Origin: Halorubrum trapanicum
GTDB taxonomy: Archaea; Halobacteriota; Halobacteria; Halobacteriales; Haloferacaceae
Reading direction: 5' to 3'
DNA length: 64,000 bases
Assembly (NCBI RefSeq): GCF_002355655.1
Contig: NZ_AP017569.1
Coordinates: 2,108,001 to 2,172,000 of the forward strand
Each line of letters opens with the position of its first letter. Positions within the stretch are counted from its first letter, which is position 1. This document shows, piece after piece, positions 1 to 8,380 of the stretch. Under the pieces are notes generated by a model. It searched no databases. It was not told the origin of the DNA and was given only the letters and a program-made list of their open reading frames with translations. The position numbers and the translations under genes are program-made.

Positions 1-1
1 G

Positions 2-853
2 GAGGCGGCGGCCGAGGCGGACGCGACCGCGAGCGACCCCGAGGCGTTCCGCGCGTCGCTGCGCGCCGCGGCCCGGACGCTCCGCGAGACGCGCCCGACC
101 GCGGTGTCGCTGCCGAACGCCCTCCGGTACGTCCTCCAGCGGATGGAGGGCGACTCGGTCGACCGACTCCGCCGAAGCGTCGTCGACGCGAGCGAGGCGT
201 TCGTCGACCAGCTCGACCGCGCGCAGGAGGACCTCGGGCAGGTCGGCGCGAACCGCCTCGCCGACGGCGACACGGTGATGACCCACTGCCACTCCACCGA
301 CGCCCTGGCGTGCATCGAGGCGGCCGTCGAGCAGGGGAAGTCGATCTCGGCGGTCGTCAAGGAGACGCGCCCGCGCCAGCAGGGCCACATCACCGCCGAA
401 CAGCTCCGCGACGCCGGCGTCCCCGTCACGCTCATCGTCGACTCCGCGGCGCGGCGCTACCTCGACGAGGTCGACCACGTCGTCGTCGGCGCTGACTCGA
501 TCGCCGCCGACGGCGGCGTGATCAACAAGATCGGCACCTCGGGGCTCGCGGTCAACGCCCGCGAGCGCGGCGTCCCGATCATGACCGCCGCGCAGACGAT
601 CAAGCTCCACCCGGAGACGCTGACGGGCCACACCGTCGAGATCGAGATGCGCGACGAGGCCGAGGTGATCGCTCCCGAGGCCCGCGAGGCGATCGGCGAG
701 ATCGACGTCGAGAACCCCGCGTTCGACGTGACGCCGCCGCGATACATGGACGCGATCGTCACCGAGCAGGGGCAGTTCCCCCCGGAGAGCATCGTGACGC
801 TGATGCGCGAGCTGTTCGGCGAGGGCGCCGCCGAGCCGTGGGCGGAGCCATGA
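2..853 (+). CDS. Ribose-1,5-bisphosphate isomerase, 5' end outside window
   Basis: Member of the eIF2B-alpha/MtnA-like isomerase family. It converts ribose 1,5-bisphosphate to ribulose 1,5-bisphosphate in nucleoside pentose degradation in the cytoplasm. The reading frame is open from base 2; a GTG at 104 is in frame but lies inside the conserved TRPTAVSLPNAL motif, so the true start is upstream of the window. Visible catalytic-region motifs are THCHS (the Cys-containing loop, codons near 280-294) and GADSI (the Asp loop, near 488-502). The stop TGA (851-853) overlaps the ATG of the next gene as ATGA, so the two are translationally coupled. The neighbouring PfkB kinase fits the known haloarchaeal non-carboxylating pentose bisphosphate pathway, in which a ribose-1-phosphate kinase supplies the substrate; no Rubisco is seen here. 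Confidence 0.9.
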   Translation, partial: EAAAEADATASDPEAFRASLRAAARTLRETRPTAVSLPNALRYVLQRMEGDSVDRLRRSVVDASEAFVDQLDRAQEDLGQVGANRLADGDTVMTHCHSTDALACIEAAVEQGKSISAVVKETRPRQQGHITAEQLRDAGVPVTLIVDSAARRYLDEVDHVVVGADSIAADGGVINKIGTSGLAVNARERGVPIMTAAQTIKLHPETLTGHTVEIEMRDEAEVIAPEAREAIGEIDVENPAFDVTPPRYMDAIVTEQGQFPPESIVTLMRELFGEGAAEPWAEP

Positions 854-2094
854 GCGGGCGCGACGGCGCTCCGGATGACGGCGATCGCTCCGACGCCTCT
901 GTCGACGGCGAGCGACCCGACGACGGTACCGAGGTCGACGACGGCGAGGGCGTCGGCGACTGGGACGAGACGGTCGCGGCGTGGGACCGCGAGGTCGACG
1001 AGTGGGAGGAGGCCCCGGACGGCGGCACCGAAGGGCGGGTCGACGGCGACGGGCCGGACGCCGACGGAACCGGCGACGGGCCGGACGAGGTCGACCCCGC
1101 GGTCGACCGCGACCCCGACCTGACCCCGGGCGACGCCGACCGCGTGCCGAAGGTCGTCTCGGCGGGCCACATCAACTGGGACGTGACGATCCACGTCGAC
1201 AGCCTGCCCGAGCCGGACGGGGAGACGCGGATCGACCGGCTCGAACAGTCCGGCGGGGGCAGCGCCGCGAACGTCGCGGTCGGGCTCGTCGATCTGGGCG
1301 GCCAGTCGGTCGTCTACGGCAGCGTCGGCGGCGACGAGTCCGGCGCGCTGGCGCTGCGCGAGCTCGCCAGCGCCGGCGTCGACCCCGGGCAGGTGCTGGT
1401 CGACGCCGACGAGCCCACCTCGGTGAAGTACGTCATCGTCGACGGCGGCGGCGAGCTGCTCATGCTCGCGAACGACGGCGCCAACGAGTCGTTCTCCGCG
1501 GCCGGGCTCGACCGCGACACGCTCGCGGCCGCCGACCACCTCCACCTCACGGGACAGCAGCCCGAGACCGCGGCGGCGCTCGCGACCGCGGCCGCGGAGG
1601 CGGGCGCGACGCGGAGCTTCGACCCCGGCCGCCGCGTCGCGGACCGCGATTTCGAGGCCGCGCTCCACGCGAGCGACGTGCTATTTTTAAATGACCGCGA
1701 GGCCGACGCGCTCGAAGCGGCGACCGACGTCGACCCGTGGGAGCCGGACGACCGCGTCGTCGCGATCAAGCTCGGCGACGAGGGCGCCACGGTGCGGACG
1801 CCGCACGGGAGCGTCTCGCACCCGGGGTTCGACGTCGACCCCGTCGACACGACCGGCGCGGGCGACGCCTTCGCGGCCGGGTTCCTCGCGGCCGCGCTCC
1901 GGGAGTCGGAGATCACCGGCGACGGGTTCTCGCACGACCCGCGCGACTACCAGGTGCCGATCCTGGTCGGCAACGCCTGCGGCGCGGTCGCGACCGAGTC
2001 GGTGACCGCGCGCACCGACCTCTCGTGGGAGCGCGTGCGGGAGCGGATGGGCGAGTCGCCCGAGTCGGACCTCCTCATCGAAGTCCGGGCCTGA
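850..2094 (+). CDS. PfkB-family sugar kinase (probable ribose-1-phosphate kinase)
   Basis: A 414-residue ribokinase-like (PfkB) kinase. The catalytic domain begins near residue 98 (VPKVVSAGHINWDV); it has the N-terminal glycine-rich motif GGGSAANVAVGLVDLGG near residue 136 and the C-terminal signature DTTGAGDAFAAGFLAA near residue 335, whose Asp is the catalytic base. The first ~97 residues are an Asp/Glu/Gly-rich, low-complexity extension not usual for the family. ATG at 850 was chosen over GTG at 838 because ATGA overlaps the stop of the isomerase gene. The pairing implies phosphorylation of ribose 1-phosphate to ribose 1,5-bisphosphate for the upstream isomerase; substrate is inference from context, the kinase fold is seen directly. 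Confidence 0.85.
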   Translation: MSGRDGAPDDGDRSDASVDGERPDDGTEVDDGEGVGDWDETVAAWDREVDEWEEAPDGGTEGRVDGDGPDADGTGDGPDEVDPAVDRDPDLTPGDADRVPKVVSAGHINWDVTIHVDSLPEPDGETRIDRLEQSGGGSAANVAVGLVDLGGQSVVYGSVGGDESGALALRELASAGVDPGQVLVDADEPTSVKYVIVDGGGELLMLANDGANESFSAAGLDRDTLAAADHLHLTGQQPETAAALATAAAEAGATRSFDPGRRVADRDFEAALHASDVLFLNDREADALEAATDVDPWEPDDRVVAIKLGDEGATVRTPHGSVSHPGFDVDPVDTTGAGDAFAAGFLAAALRESEITGDGFSHDPRDYQVPILVGNACGAVATESVTARTDLSWERVRERMGESPESDLLIEVRA

Positions 2095-2118
2095 GCCCAC
2101 GGTGGCCCGCGAGTCGAA

Positions 2119-3357
2119 TCACTCGCTCTCGTAGTCGAACGCGACCGCGAGGTCGGCGGCGCCCCAGAACACGAACCGGTACCGACCGGGGACCAGGTCC
2201 GGACACACCCGGAGCGCGTCGGCGTGCGGCCCGCCTTCGACCGACGTCCCGTCCCTGACGGGACCGCCCTCGACGAGCCCGGACTCGGTCATCTCGAACT
2301 CCCACTCTAGACTCTCGCCCGGCGGGACGATGATCGCCTCGTCGGTGTACGCGAACGTGGCGTCGCCGTCGGCGCCGCGGAGTTCGGTCCACCCGTCCTC
2401 GGTGCGGACCTCCAGGTTGTACTTCCCCTGATTGCCGACGGACGCCTCGCGCCCGGAGACGTTCGTCAGCTCGATCCGGAACCGGGTCCCGCGGCCGAGC
2501 GCGAGGGGATCGGACCCGGGGTCGTCGTCGCCGGGGATCACGACTCGGAGCGCGAGCGGGCCGTCGCCGCCCGCGTCGCTGCCGGCGCCGCCCCCGCCGC
2601 CCCAGTTGACCTCGCCGTCGTACGCCTGCGGGTGGCGCTCGAACCCCTCCGTGTCGCAGTCGAAGGCGGGGGGGACGTTCGTGGGCTCGTGGTCGGGCCG
2701 GATCCCGCCGGCGAGGCTCTCCGGGTCGCGGATCCCGTCGCCGCTGCGGACCGTTCCCGTCTCGCCCCAGCCGTCGGTGACGGAGAGCCGGGCCGAGTCG
2801 GGGAGCGGATCGCTCGTGACGCGGAGCAGCGCGGCCGGGTAGGTGATCGCCTCGCCGCAGGCGACGTCGTCGCTCTCGGCGCCGAGCACGGTCGCGTCGG
2901 CGACGAGCGTCCCGTCCTCGACGGCGACGCCGTCGAACGCGATCTCGTCGTGACAGGTGTCGGGCCCGACGGACTCGACGTACAGGATCCGCGACTCGTC
3001 GAAGTCGGTCTCCTCGACGAACGCGCGGATCTCCTCCGGCGCGTCGTCGAGCAGCCACGAGGCGTCCCCCTCCTCGGCCAACAGCACGCAGAACCCGCGC
3101 CGCTCGTCCCGGCTCCACGCCGGCCCCGAGAGGGCGGCGCCGACCTGCTGGACGGCCGTCGTTACCGCCCCGTCGTCGCCGTCGCCCCCGTCGCCGTCGG
3201 CGCCGTCTCCCCCGTCGGACCCGTCGCTATCGTCTCCGTCGCCACCGTCGGTCCCGTTCCCGTCCGCGGGGACGCCGGTTTCGGTACATCCCGCGAGCGC
3301 GGCGGTGCCGCCGATGGCGACGCCGTAGAGGGCCGCTCGCCGAGTGAGTTCGGTCAT
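2119..3357 (-). CDS. Tat-exported lipoprotein of unknown function
   Basis: A 412-residue secreted protein. The N-terminus shows a twin-arginine pair (TRRAALYG), a hydrophobic stretch and a lipobox ending AGC at residue ~24, so it should be exported folded by the Tat pathway and anchored by a lipidated cysteine, as is common in haloarchaea. A Gly/Asp linker (~residues 30-65) follows, then a mature domain with four widely spaced cysteines. The C-terminal ~140 residues read as beta-rich (alternating hydrophobic/acidic segments ending RFVFWGAADLAVAFDY), possibly an Ig-like or intracellular-proteinase-inhibitor-type sandwich; that fold is a guess. ATG at 3357 is preferred over further upstream starts because it puts the RR signal at the N-terminus. 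Convergent with the kinase gene. Confidence 0.75.
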   Translation of the reverse strand: MTELTRRAALYGVAIGGTAALAGCTETGVPADGNGTDGGDGDDSDGSDGGDGADGDGGDGDDGAVTTAVQQVGAALSGPAWSRDERRGFCVLLAEEGDASWLLDDAPEEIRAFVEETDFDESRILYVESVGPDTCHDEIAFDGVAVEDGTLVADATVLGAESDDVACGEAITYPAALLRVTSDPLPDSARLSVTDGWGETGTVRSGDGIRDPESLAGGIRPDHEPTNVPPAFDCDTEGFERHPQAYDGEVNWGGGGGAGSDAGGDGPLALRVVIPGDDDPGSDPLALGRGTRFRIELTNVSGREASVGNQGKYNLEVRTEDGWTELRGADGDATFAYTDEAIIVPPGESLEWEFEMTESGLVEGGPVRDGTSVEGGPHADALRVCPDLVPGRYRFVFWGAADLAVAFDYESE

Positions 3358-3482
3358 ACCTCCCGGTACACGGCCGATACATAAGGGCTTCCTGTAAACG
3401 AAAACAGGTGTCTGTCCCATCGCGGCGGGCGGTCTCGCTCCGCTCGGTGCGCCGCGCTCGGCTCACCCGGCCCGCGGTCGCC

Positions 3483-4571
3483 TCACGCCGATTCGAACAG
3501 CGCCTCGATCCCCTCGGCGTCGAGGCCGGCGGCGAGGCCGAGCGCGAGCGCGACGCGCGCCTTCGCCGCCGGGAGGTCCCCGGCGAACGTCACCCCGTGG
3601 TCCGCGAGCGTGACGGCGCCGCCGGGCGTCCCGTACACCGGCTCCGTCGGTCCGGCCGGCGGGCGGCCGGCGACGACGACCGGCACGGAGTCGACCGCGC
3701 CGGCGATCGCGTCGCCGAGCGCGCCGGTGACGTTCCCGAGGCCGGTCCCCTCGACGACGACGCCGCCGACGCCCGCGTCCAGCGCGCGTTCGAGCGCCCC
3801 CGCGCCGACGCCGGTCCCCGAGTGGACCACCGGGACCTCGGGCACGTCCGCGGGGTCGTCGATCGCGTCCGCGAGCGGGTCGATCGGTACGCCGCGGGCG
3901 GGCGTCCGGACGACGCGCGAGGCGGCTCTGGTGAACGTCGCGACCGGGCCCGTCCCCGGCGAGGTCATCGTCGACAGCGCGTTGCTGTGGCCCTTCACGA
4001 CGTCGCGGGCGGCGTGGAGCTCGTCGTCGAACGCGACGTGGACGCCCGGCGCGAACCGACGGTCGGCGGCCGCTCGAACCGCGAGCGCGAGGTTCGCGGG
4101 GGCGTCGCTGGAGGGCTCGTCGAGCCGCCGCTGCGCGCCCGTGACGACGACGGGCGCGTCGAGGTCGGTGAGGATATCGAGCGCGAACGCGGTGTCGGCG
4201 AGCGTGTCCGTCCCGTGGGTGACGACGACGCCGTCCGCGGGCTCGCCGTCCGCCCCGCCGACCGCGTCGTGCGCGGCCGCCGCCGTCGCGAGCACGTCCC
4301 GCCACCGGACGTCGAACCCGGGCTGTGAACACACCTCTCTGGTCGTCACCCGCGCGTGGTCGCTCACGGCCGGCACCGCCTCGACGAGGTCGTCGCCCGT
4401 CTTCTCGGGGGCCGCGCCGTCGTCGCCCGGCTCCGAGGCGATGGTGCCGCCGCAGGCGATGACCGCCACGCGCGAGCGGCCGCCGTCGGCGCGCGCGGCG
4501 GGGCGCCCTCGGTCGTCGCCGGTGGGTGCGTTCGGGTCCTCGCTTCGGCCGCGGCGATCGGTCTCGGTCAT
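3483..4571 (-). CDS. L-asparaginase (type I/II family)
   Basis: A 362-residue asparaginase hydrolysing L-asparagine to aspartate and ammonia. Both catalytic threonine motifs are visible: ACGGTIAS near residue 40 and VVTHGTDTLADTA near residue 118, plus the lysine loop KGHSNALSTMTSPGTGP near residue 195. A polar 30-residue N-terminal extension rich in Arg/Asp precedes the domain; the exact start within it is not certain. The gene stands alone, convergent with nothing close and separated from the upstream gene by ~350 bp. No signal peptide is visible, so it is probably cytoplasmic. Confidence 0.9.
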   Translation of the reverse strand: MTETDRRGRSEDPNAPTGDDRGRPAARADGGRSRVAVIACGGTIASEPGDDGAAPEKTGDDLVEAVPAVSDHARVTTREVCSQPGFDVRWRDVLATAAAAHDAVGGADGEPADGVVVTHGTDTLADTAFALDILTDLDAPVVVTGAQRRLDEPSSDAPANLALAVRAAADRRFAPGVHVAFDDELHAARDVVKGHSNALSTMTSPGTGPVATFTRAASRVVRTPARGVPIDPLADAIDDPADVPEVPVVHSGTGVGAGALERALDAGVGGVVVEGTGLGNVTGALGDAIAGAVDSVPVVVAGRPPAGPTEPVYGTPGGAVTLADHGVTFAGDLPAAKARVALALGLAAGLDAEGIEALFESA

Positions 4572-4917
4572 ACCCCTCCTCGCTCCGCGACAGACAAAGC
4601 GGTTGGTGCCGCGGCAGTCGTTCCGCGTCGGACTCGCTGGATCGCCGCGACCGCCGCCGGGTTCGGGCGGACCGGGCCGCGACCGTGCCCACCTCGGTCC
4701 CGGCGGTCCGCACCGGTCGGACCGCTCCGGAACGGCCGGACCGCCCCGAGACTGCCCGATCGACGCCGATCCCGAAACAAAGTATTAGCGGACTCGATGA
4801 ACAGTTAAAACGTCTCTGCGCCTGTTTTAAAACGACCCGATAGGTCGAGAAACGCCGTGAAATTCGCCGAACCCTCGTCGGGGTATATGTGGTCCCCCGT
4901 CGTACGGAGAAGTGTCC
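4572..4917. other. Intergenic region with divergent promoters
   Basis: A 346-bp spacer between the asparaginase gene (leftward) and a small membrane protein gene (rightward). The left part is GC-rich and featureless. From about 4780 the base composition drops sharply and several T/A-rich stretches appear (4776-4790, 4803-4832). A TATA-like TATATG at 4884-4889 lies about 30 nt before the ATG at 4918. No open frame with haloarchaeal character or RNA gene was recognised in it. Confidence 0.5.
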
Positions 4918-5139
4918 ATGTCAACCCCCGCTCCCACCCAGATCGCCTCCGGCGAACGGCTCGCCGGGCTGATGACCGGCACCGTCAAGGCCGCCGCCTT
5001 CTGGGCGGCCATTGCCATCCCGGCGACGTACCCCGCCCTGCTGTACTCGGGACTCGACGGCGGTACCGGGCGGCTGTTCGTGGTCCTGCTGTTCGCGAAC
5101 GCACTCGCGCTCGCGCTCGGTCACGACTACAAGCGCTGA
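4918..5139 (+). CDS. Small two-helix membrane protein, unknown function
   Basis: A 73-residue protein with two hydrophobic segments, about residues 25-42 (KAAAFWAAIAIPATYPALL) and 50-67 (RLFVVLLFANALALALG), joined by a short polar loop, with a basic C-terminus (YKR). It is expected in the cytoplasmic membrane. ATG at 4918 is chosen over GTG at 4912 because TATATG at 4884-4889 is then ~30 nt upstream, giving a leaderless message. Not recognised beyond that; small haloarchaeal membrane proteins of this kind are common. The following ~220 bp (5140-5358) is a pyrimidine-rich spacer with nothing recognisable. Confidence 0.65.
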   Translation: MSTPAPTQIASGERLAGLMTGTVKAAAFWAAIAIPATYPALLYSGLDGGTGRLFVVLLFANALALALGHDYKR

Positions 5140-5358
5140 CCGTCAACGTCTGACCCTCGCCGAGGCCCGACCGAACCGCCCGTCCGAACGCCCTCCGATC
5201 GCCGACGCGTCGCGTGGACACCGGCGCTTCGCCTCCTGCCCTCCACCTCTGTTCGCTCCCCGCTGCCCTCCCGACCTCCCGCCCTTCCCCCGCTTTCGTT
5301 CCTCCCGCCAGCGTCCCGCTCTCGAAGCGCTTACCCCCGCCCCGATCCGACTGGGCGT

Positions 5359-7017
5359 ATGAGCGACGAGACCCGCGTCGAGTGGCGCGACTGGGGCCCC
5401 GAGGCGTTCGCCGAGGCCGACGAGCGCGACCGCCCGGTGCTGCTCTCGCTGTCGGCCACCTGGTGCGAGGGCTGTCACGAGATGGACGCGATCACCTACG
5501 CGGAGCCGCGGATCGCGGCCAACGTCAACGAGGGGTTCGTCCCCGTCCGCGTCGACGTCGACCGCCACCCGCGGGTGCGCGAGCGGTACAACATGGGCGG
5601 GTTTCCCACCACGGCCTTCCTCACGCCCGAGGGGACGCTGCTGACCGGCGCGGGCTATCTCGACGTCGACGGGATGCGGCAGGTGCTCGAATCGGTCCGC
5701 GAGATGTGGGCCGACAAGGGCCGCGAGGCCGGGCGCGTTCCGCGCGCGCTCGACGCCGACCTGCCGCCCCGCGGCGAGCTGACGGACGAGATAGAGAGCC
5801 ACCTGGCGGGCCAGCTGGAGGCGAAGTACGACGCCGAGAACGCCGGCTGGGGGACGGACGCGAAGTTCCCGCTGCCCCGCACCGTCGAGTTCGCGCTGAA
5901 GCGCGACCGGAACCGCGCGCTCCGGACGCTCGACGCGGTCCGCGACCACCTCACCGACGACGTCGACGGCGGGTTCTTCCGCTACGCGGCCACCCGTGAC
6001 TGGGGCGACGTCGCCTACGAGAAGCCGCTCGACACGAACGCGGCCGTGACGCGGGCGTTCGCGAACGCCTTCCTCTACACCGGCGACGAGGCGTACCTCG
6101 ACCCCGCGCTCGACGCCGTCTCCTTCCTCACCGGCGACCTCTGGACCGGCTACGGCGTCGGCGGCAGCCTCGGGCCCGGACTCGGCCGCGCCTACTACGC
6201 GGCGCCGGCCGCGGACCGCGAGGACCTCGACGAGCCGCGTCGCGACCTGACCGTCTTCGCCGGCGGCAACGCGCTCGCCGCGGACGCGCTGTTCGCGGTC
6301 GCCGCCTACACCGACGACGAGCGCGCCCGCGAGTACGCCGGCCGGATCCTCGACGGCCTCGAACGCGACCTGATCGACGCCGACAGCGGTGCGGTGACCC
6401 ACTACCGCGGCAGCGACGAGGCGGGCGAGACCGACCTGCTGGAGGACGCCGCCCGCGTCGTCGGGGCGTACGTCCGCGCCGCCGGCGTGCGCGGCGAGGG
6501 GGCCGACGTCGCCCGCGCGGTCGCGGACCGGGCGATCGACCGCCTCCACGTCGACGGCTCGTTCGTCGACGGGCCGCGCTCGGGGCCGGGGCTGCTCGAC
6601 CGGTCGTTCCGCCCGCTCGACGCCAACGTCGAGATGGCGTCGTCGCTGCTCGACTTGGCGGCGCTCACCGGCGAGGAGCGCTACCGCGAGGTCGCCCGGG
6701 AGACCGCCGAGGCGTTCGCCGGGGCCACCGACCGGCTGAGCGTACAGGTCGCCGACTACGGGAGCCTCGCGGGGCGGCTCCGGCGCGGGACGACCGTCAT
6801 CGCGGTCGGGACCGAGCCCGGGAGCGACCTCCACCGCGCCGCGTGGCGGGTCGCCGACCACGAGAAGGTGATCGCGCCGAACGCCCACGACGCCGACGCG
6901 CCCGCGCCGCGGACGGTCCCGGAGGGGACGGCGGTCGTCCTCGCGGGCGACGAGCGCTCCGAGCCGGCGGAAACCCCGGACGAGTTGATGGCCCGCGTCG
7001 GCGACGTCCTGGCGTAG
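5359..7017 (+). CDS. Thioredoxin-domain protein (DUF255/YyaL-like)
   Basis: A 552-residue member of the COG1331 family (spermatogenesis-associated protein 20-like). The N-terminal ~130 residues form a thioredoxin-like domain with the redox CXXC motif in ATWCEGCHEMD and a cis-Pro loop GGFPTTAFLTPEG. The rest resembles an alpha/alpha six-barrel, as in the family, here shorter than the ~650-700 residues of many bacterial members, so part of the barrel is condensed. The exact reaction is unknown for the family; a redox or glycan-related role is only inferred from the folds. Cytoplasmic, no signal peptide. Monocistronic, followed by a TrmB-type regulator 121 bp downstream. Confidence 0.85.
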   Translation: MSDETRVEWRDWGPEAFAEADERDRPVLLSLSATWCEGCHEMDAITYAEPRIAANVNEGFVPVRVDVDRHPRVRERYNMGGFPTTAFLTPEGTLLTGAGYLDVDGMRQVLESVREMWADKGREAGRVPRALDADLPPRGELTDEIESHLAGQLEAKYDAENAGWGTDAKFPLPRTVEFALKRDRNRALRTLDAVRDHLTDDVDGGFFRYAATRDWGDVAYEKPLDTNAAVTRAFANAFLYTGDEAYLDPALDAVSFLTGDLWTGYGVGGSLGPGLGRAYYAAPAADREDLDEPRRDLTVFAGGNALAADALFAVAAYTDDERAREYAGRILDGLERDLIDADSGAVTHYRGSDEAGETDLLEDAARVVGAYVRAAGVRGEGADVARAVADRAIDRLHVDGSFVDGPRSGPGLLDRSFRPLDANVEMASSLLDLAALTGEERYREVARETAEAFAGATDRLSVQVADYGSLAGRLRRGTTVIAVGTEPGSDLHRAAWRVADHEKVIAPNAHDADAPAPRTVPEGTAVVLAGDERSEPAETPDELMARVGDVLA

Positions 7018-7109
7018 TCCTCGCCGACGCGACGGATAAAAATCGTCGCGCCGCGCTGACGTCGGCGAGCCCGCCGACCCCTCGCTCCGGATCGTAAACG
7101 GGCGACGCG

Positions 7110-7137
7110 TTTATACGGGTGCCGGGGCATCCCCGGG
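7110..7137 (+). promoter_or_regulatory. TATA box plus inverted repeat at the TrmB-type gene start
   Basis: TTTATA at 7110-7115 lies 24-29 nt before the ATG at 7139, so transcription should begin at or next to the start codon (leaderless). Between them, 7123-7137 is an inverted repeat, CCGGGG-CAT-CCCCGG. Its position over the transcription start is what an autorepression operator would look like; TrmB-family proteins bind such palindromes, but this one's target is inference. Confidence 0.45.
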
Positions 7138-7138
7138 T

Positions 7139-7945
7139 ATGGCATCTCTTCGCGACTTGGGCCTCTCCGAGTACGAGGCCCGGGCGTACCGCGCGCTGCT
7201 TCGGACCGGGCCGACGACGGCGAAGGACCTCTCGCGGGCCAGCGAGGTTCCGATGGGACGGATCTACGACGTGCTCAACAGCTTAGAGCAGCACAGTCTG
7301 GTCCGCAGTCAGGCCGCCAGCCGGCCGAAGAAGTACGTCGCGGTCGAGCCGGACGCCGCGCTCGACCGCCTGCTCGACGAGAAGAAGCAGGAGCTACAGA
7401 CGCGGGCCGAGCAGTACGAGTCGGTCGTCGACGACCTCTCGGCCGAGCTCGACGCGGGCGAGCCGGTCGACGGCCAGTTCTGGACCGCGGCGGTCGGCGC
7501 CGAGGAGGCGACGGACCTCCTCTTGGAGCGGATCGCGGCCGCGGAGCGCCGGATCGTCATGGTGGCCGGCGCGCCCGCGACCGGCTTCGACCTCGGCACG
7601 ATCGGCGAGCGCGTGACCGCCGAGCTGGAGGGCGCGCTCGACCGCGGCGTGGAGATCCGGGTGCTGCTCTCGCCGGAGACGGTCGACGAGCTCCCGCGGA
7701 GCGTCGGCCGGCGGTACACGTCGGAGCTGGCCGACATGGACGGGTTCGAGGTCCGGACGACGCCGGGCGTCGACGGAACCTTCAACGTGTTCGACGAGAT
7801 CGAGGTCTGCATCGAGGTGCCGCACCCGCTGTCGGCGGACGAGCCGTTCGCGATGATCGACGTGAAGGACATCGAGTTCGCGACGAGCGTGAAAGACCAG
7901 TTCGAGCCGCGCTGGGCGGAGGCGGAGCCGCTGACGTTCGGATAG
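7139..7945 (+). CDS. TrmB-family transcriptional regulator
   Basis: A 268-residue sugar-regulator-type protein. Residues 1-75 form a winged helix (LGLSEYEARAYRALLRTGP, then VPMGRIYDVLNSLEQHSLV), the classical TrmB DNA-binding domain. A helical, coiled-coil-prone segment follows (residues ~80-110, EKKQELQTRAEQYES), then an effector domain resembling a phospholipase-D-like fold (RIVMVAGAPATGF ... VEIRVLLSPETV) as in many archaeal TrmB relatives. It lacks the long sugar-binding C-terminal barrel of full TrmB, so the ligand may differ. It is likely autoregulated through the inverted repeat just before the start. No metabolic gene is co-transcribed; the region downstream is the first copy of a structured repeat element. 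Confidence 0.85.
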   Translation: MASLRDLGLSEYEARAYRALLRTGPTTAKDLSRASEVPMGRIYDVLNSLEQHSLVRSQAASRPKKYVAVEPDAALDRLLDEKKQELQTRAEQYESVVDDLSAELDAGEPVDGQFWTAAVGAEEATDLLLERIAAAERRIVMVAGAPATGFDLGTIGERVTAELEGALDRGVEIRVLLSPETVDELPRSVGRRYTSELADMDGFEVRTTPGVDGTFNVFDEIEVCIEVPHPLSADEPFAMIDVKDIEFATSVKDQFEPRWAEAEPLTFG

Positions 7946-7962
7946 GTGGCTGGCGACGACCG

Positions 7963-8321
7963 TTTATAAATGGCAGTGCGGCGGCGCGTGCCTGCGAGCG
8001 GCCGCCCTTGGCGGCCGCGAGGAGCACGCGCGAGGGACGCCGCGAACGCCCGCAGGGCGTGAGCGGCGAGGTTGGGGAGGTGTGAGGTGCTGTGCGGAGC
8101 GGTGCGGGGCGGGACTCAAAGGGGCAGCCGTGAGGGCGGCGCAGGTGACGCAAGGACCGCAAGGAGGGAGCGGCAGCGACCGACTGAGGACCGCAGCGAG
8201 CGTGCGCCGCCCTCACGGCTGGGGCTTTGGAGGCGGTCGCCGTCGATCAACAGTCAGTGATTTATGAGTGAGCGGCTGGGCTTCGGCGGTGTTGACCGTG
8301 CCACCGCTAACTGCTTATAAA
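7963..8321 (+). repeat. Structured repeat element, copy 1
   Basis: First of four diverged copies of an unrecognised element. Order: TTTATAAAT box at 7963-7971; hairpin A 7984-8031 (stem GCGCGTGC with GCACGCGC, tandem GA/GA at 7996-7997 and 8019-8020, inner stem GCGGCCGCC with triloop CTT); hairpin B 8039-8067 (GCCGC:GCGGC, GA/GA at 8044-8045 and 8061-8062, ACGCCC:GGGCGT, triloop GCA); G-rich core ~8068-8124 ending GGGACTCAAAGGGG; long stem C, 19 bp perfect, 8125-8143 with 8203-8221; inner hairpin 8162-8185 with two tandem GA/GA steps separated by GG:CC; CTGGGGCTTTGG at 8219-8230; one further tail unit 57 bp on (8276); TATA-like box at 8315-8321. Sits in the convergent gap between the TrmB-type and mptA genes. 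Short GC-rich open frames across it are not credible genes. Confidence 0.8.
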
Positions 8322-8380
8322 CAGTCGACAGCAAAACCAGATTTCATTTAAAAAGGCTCAGCGACCACAGCAATCCGCAC

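Noticed and set aside
457..1668. 403-codon minus-strand frame opposite the isomerase and kinase genes
   Set aside because: It is a GC-driven shadow frame: Arg/Val/Ala-rich, no family motif, and fully overlapped by two well-supported genes. Many such frames occur through the window.
7782..8216. Long minus-strand open frame across structured repeat copy 1 (and similar frames at 18124-18429, 32508-32915, 42022-42240)
   Set aside because: Compositions are Ser/Arg/Ala/Pro-rich without acidic bias, different copies give unrelated frame lengths, and the conserved hairpins with covariation explain the DNA better than protein coding.
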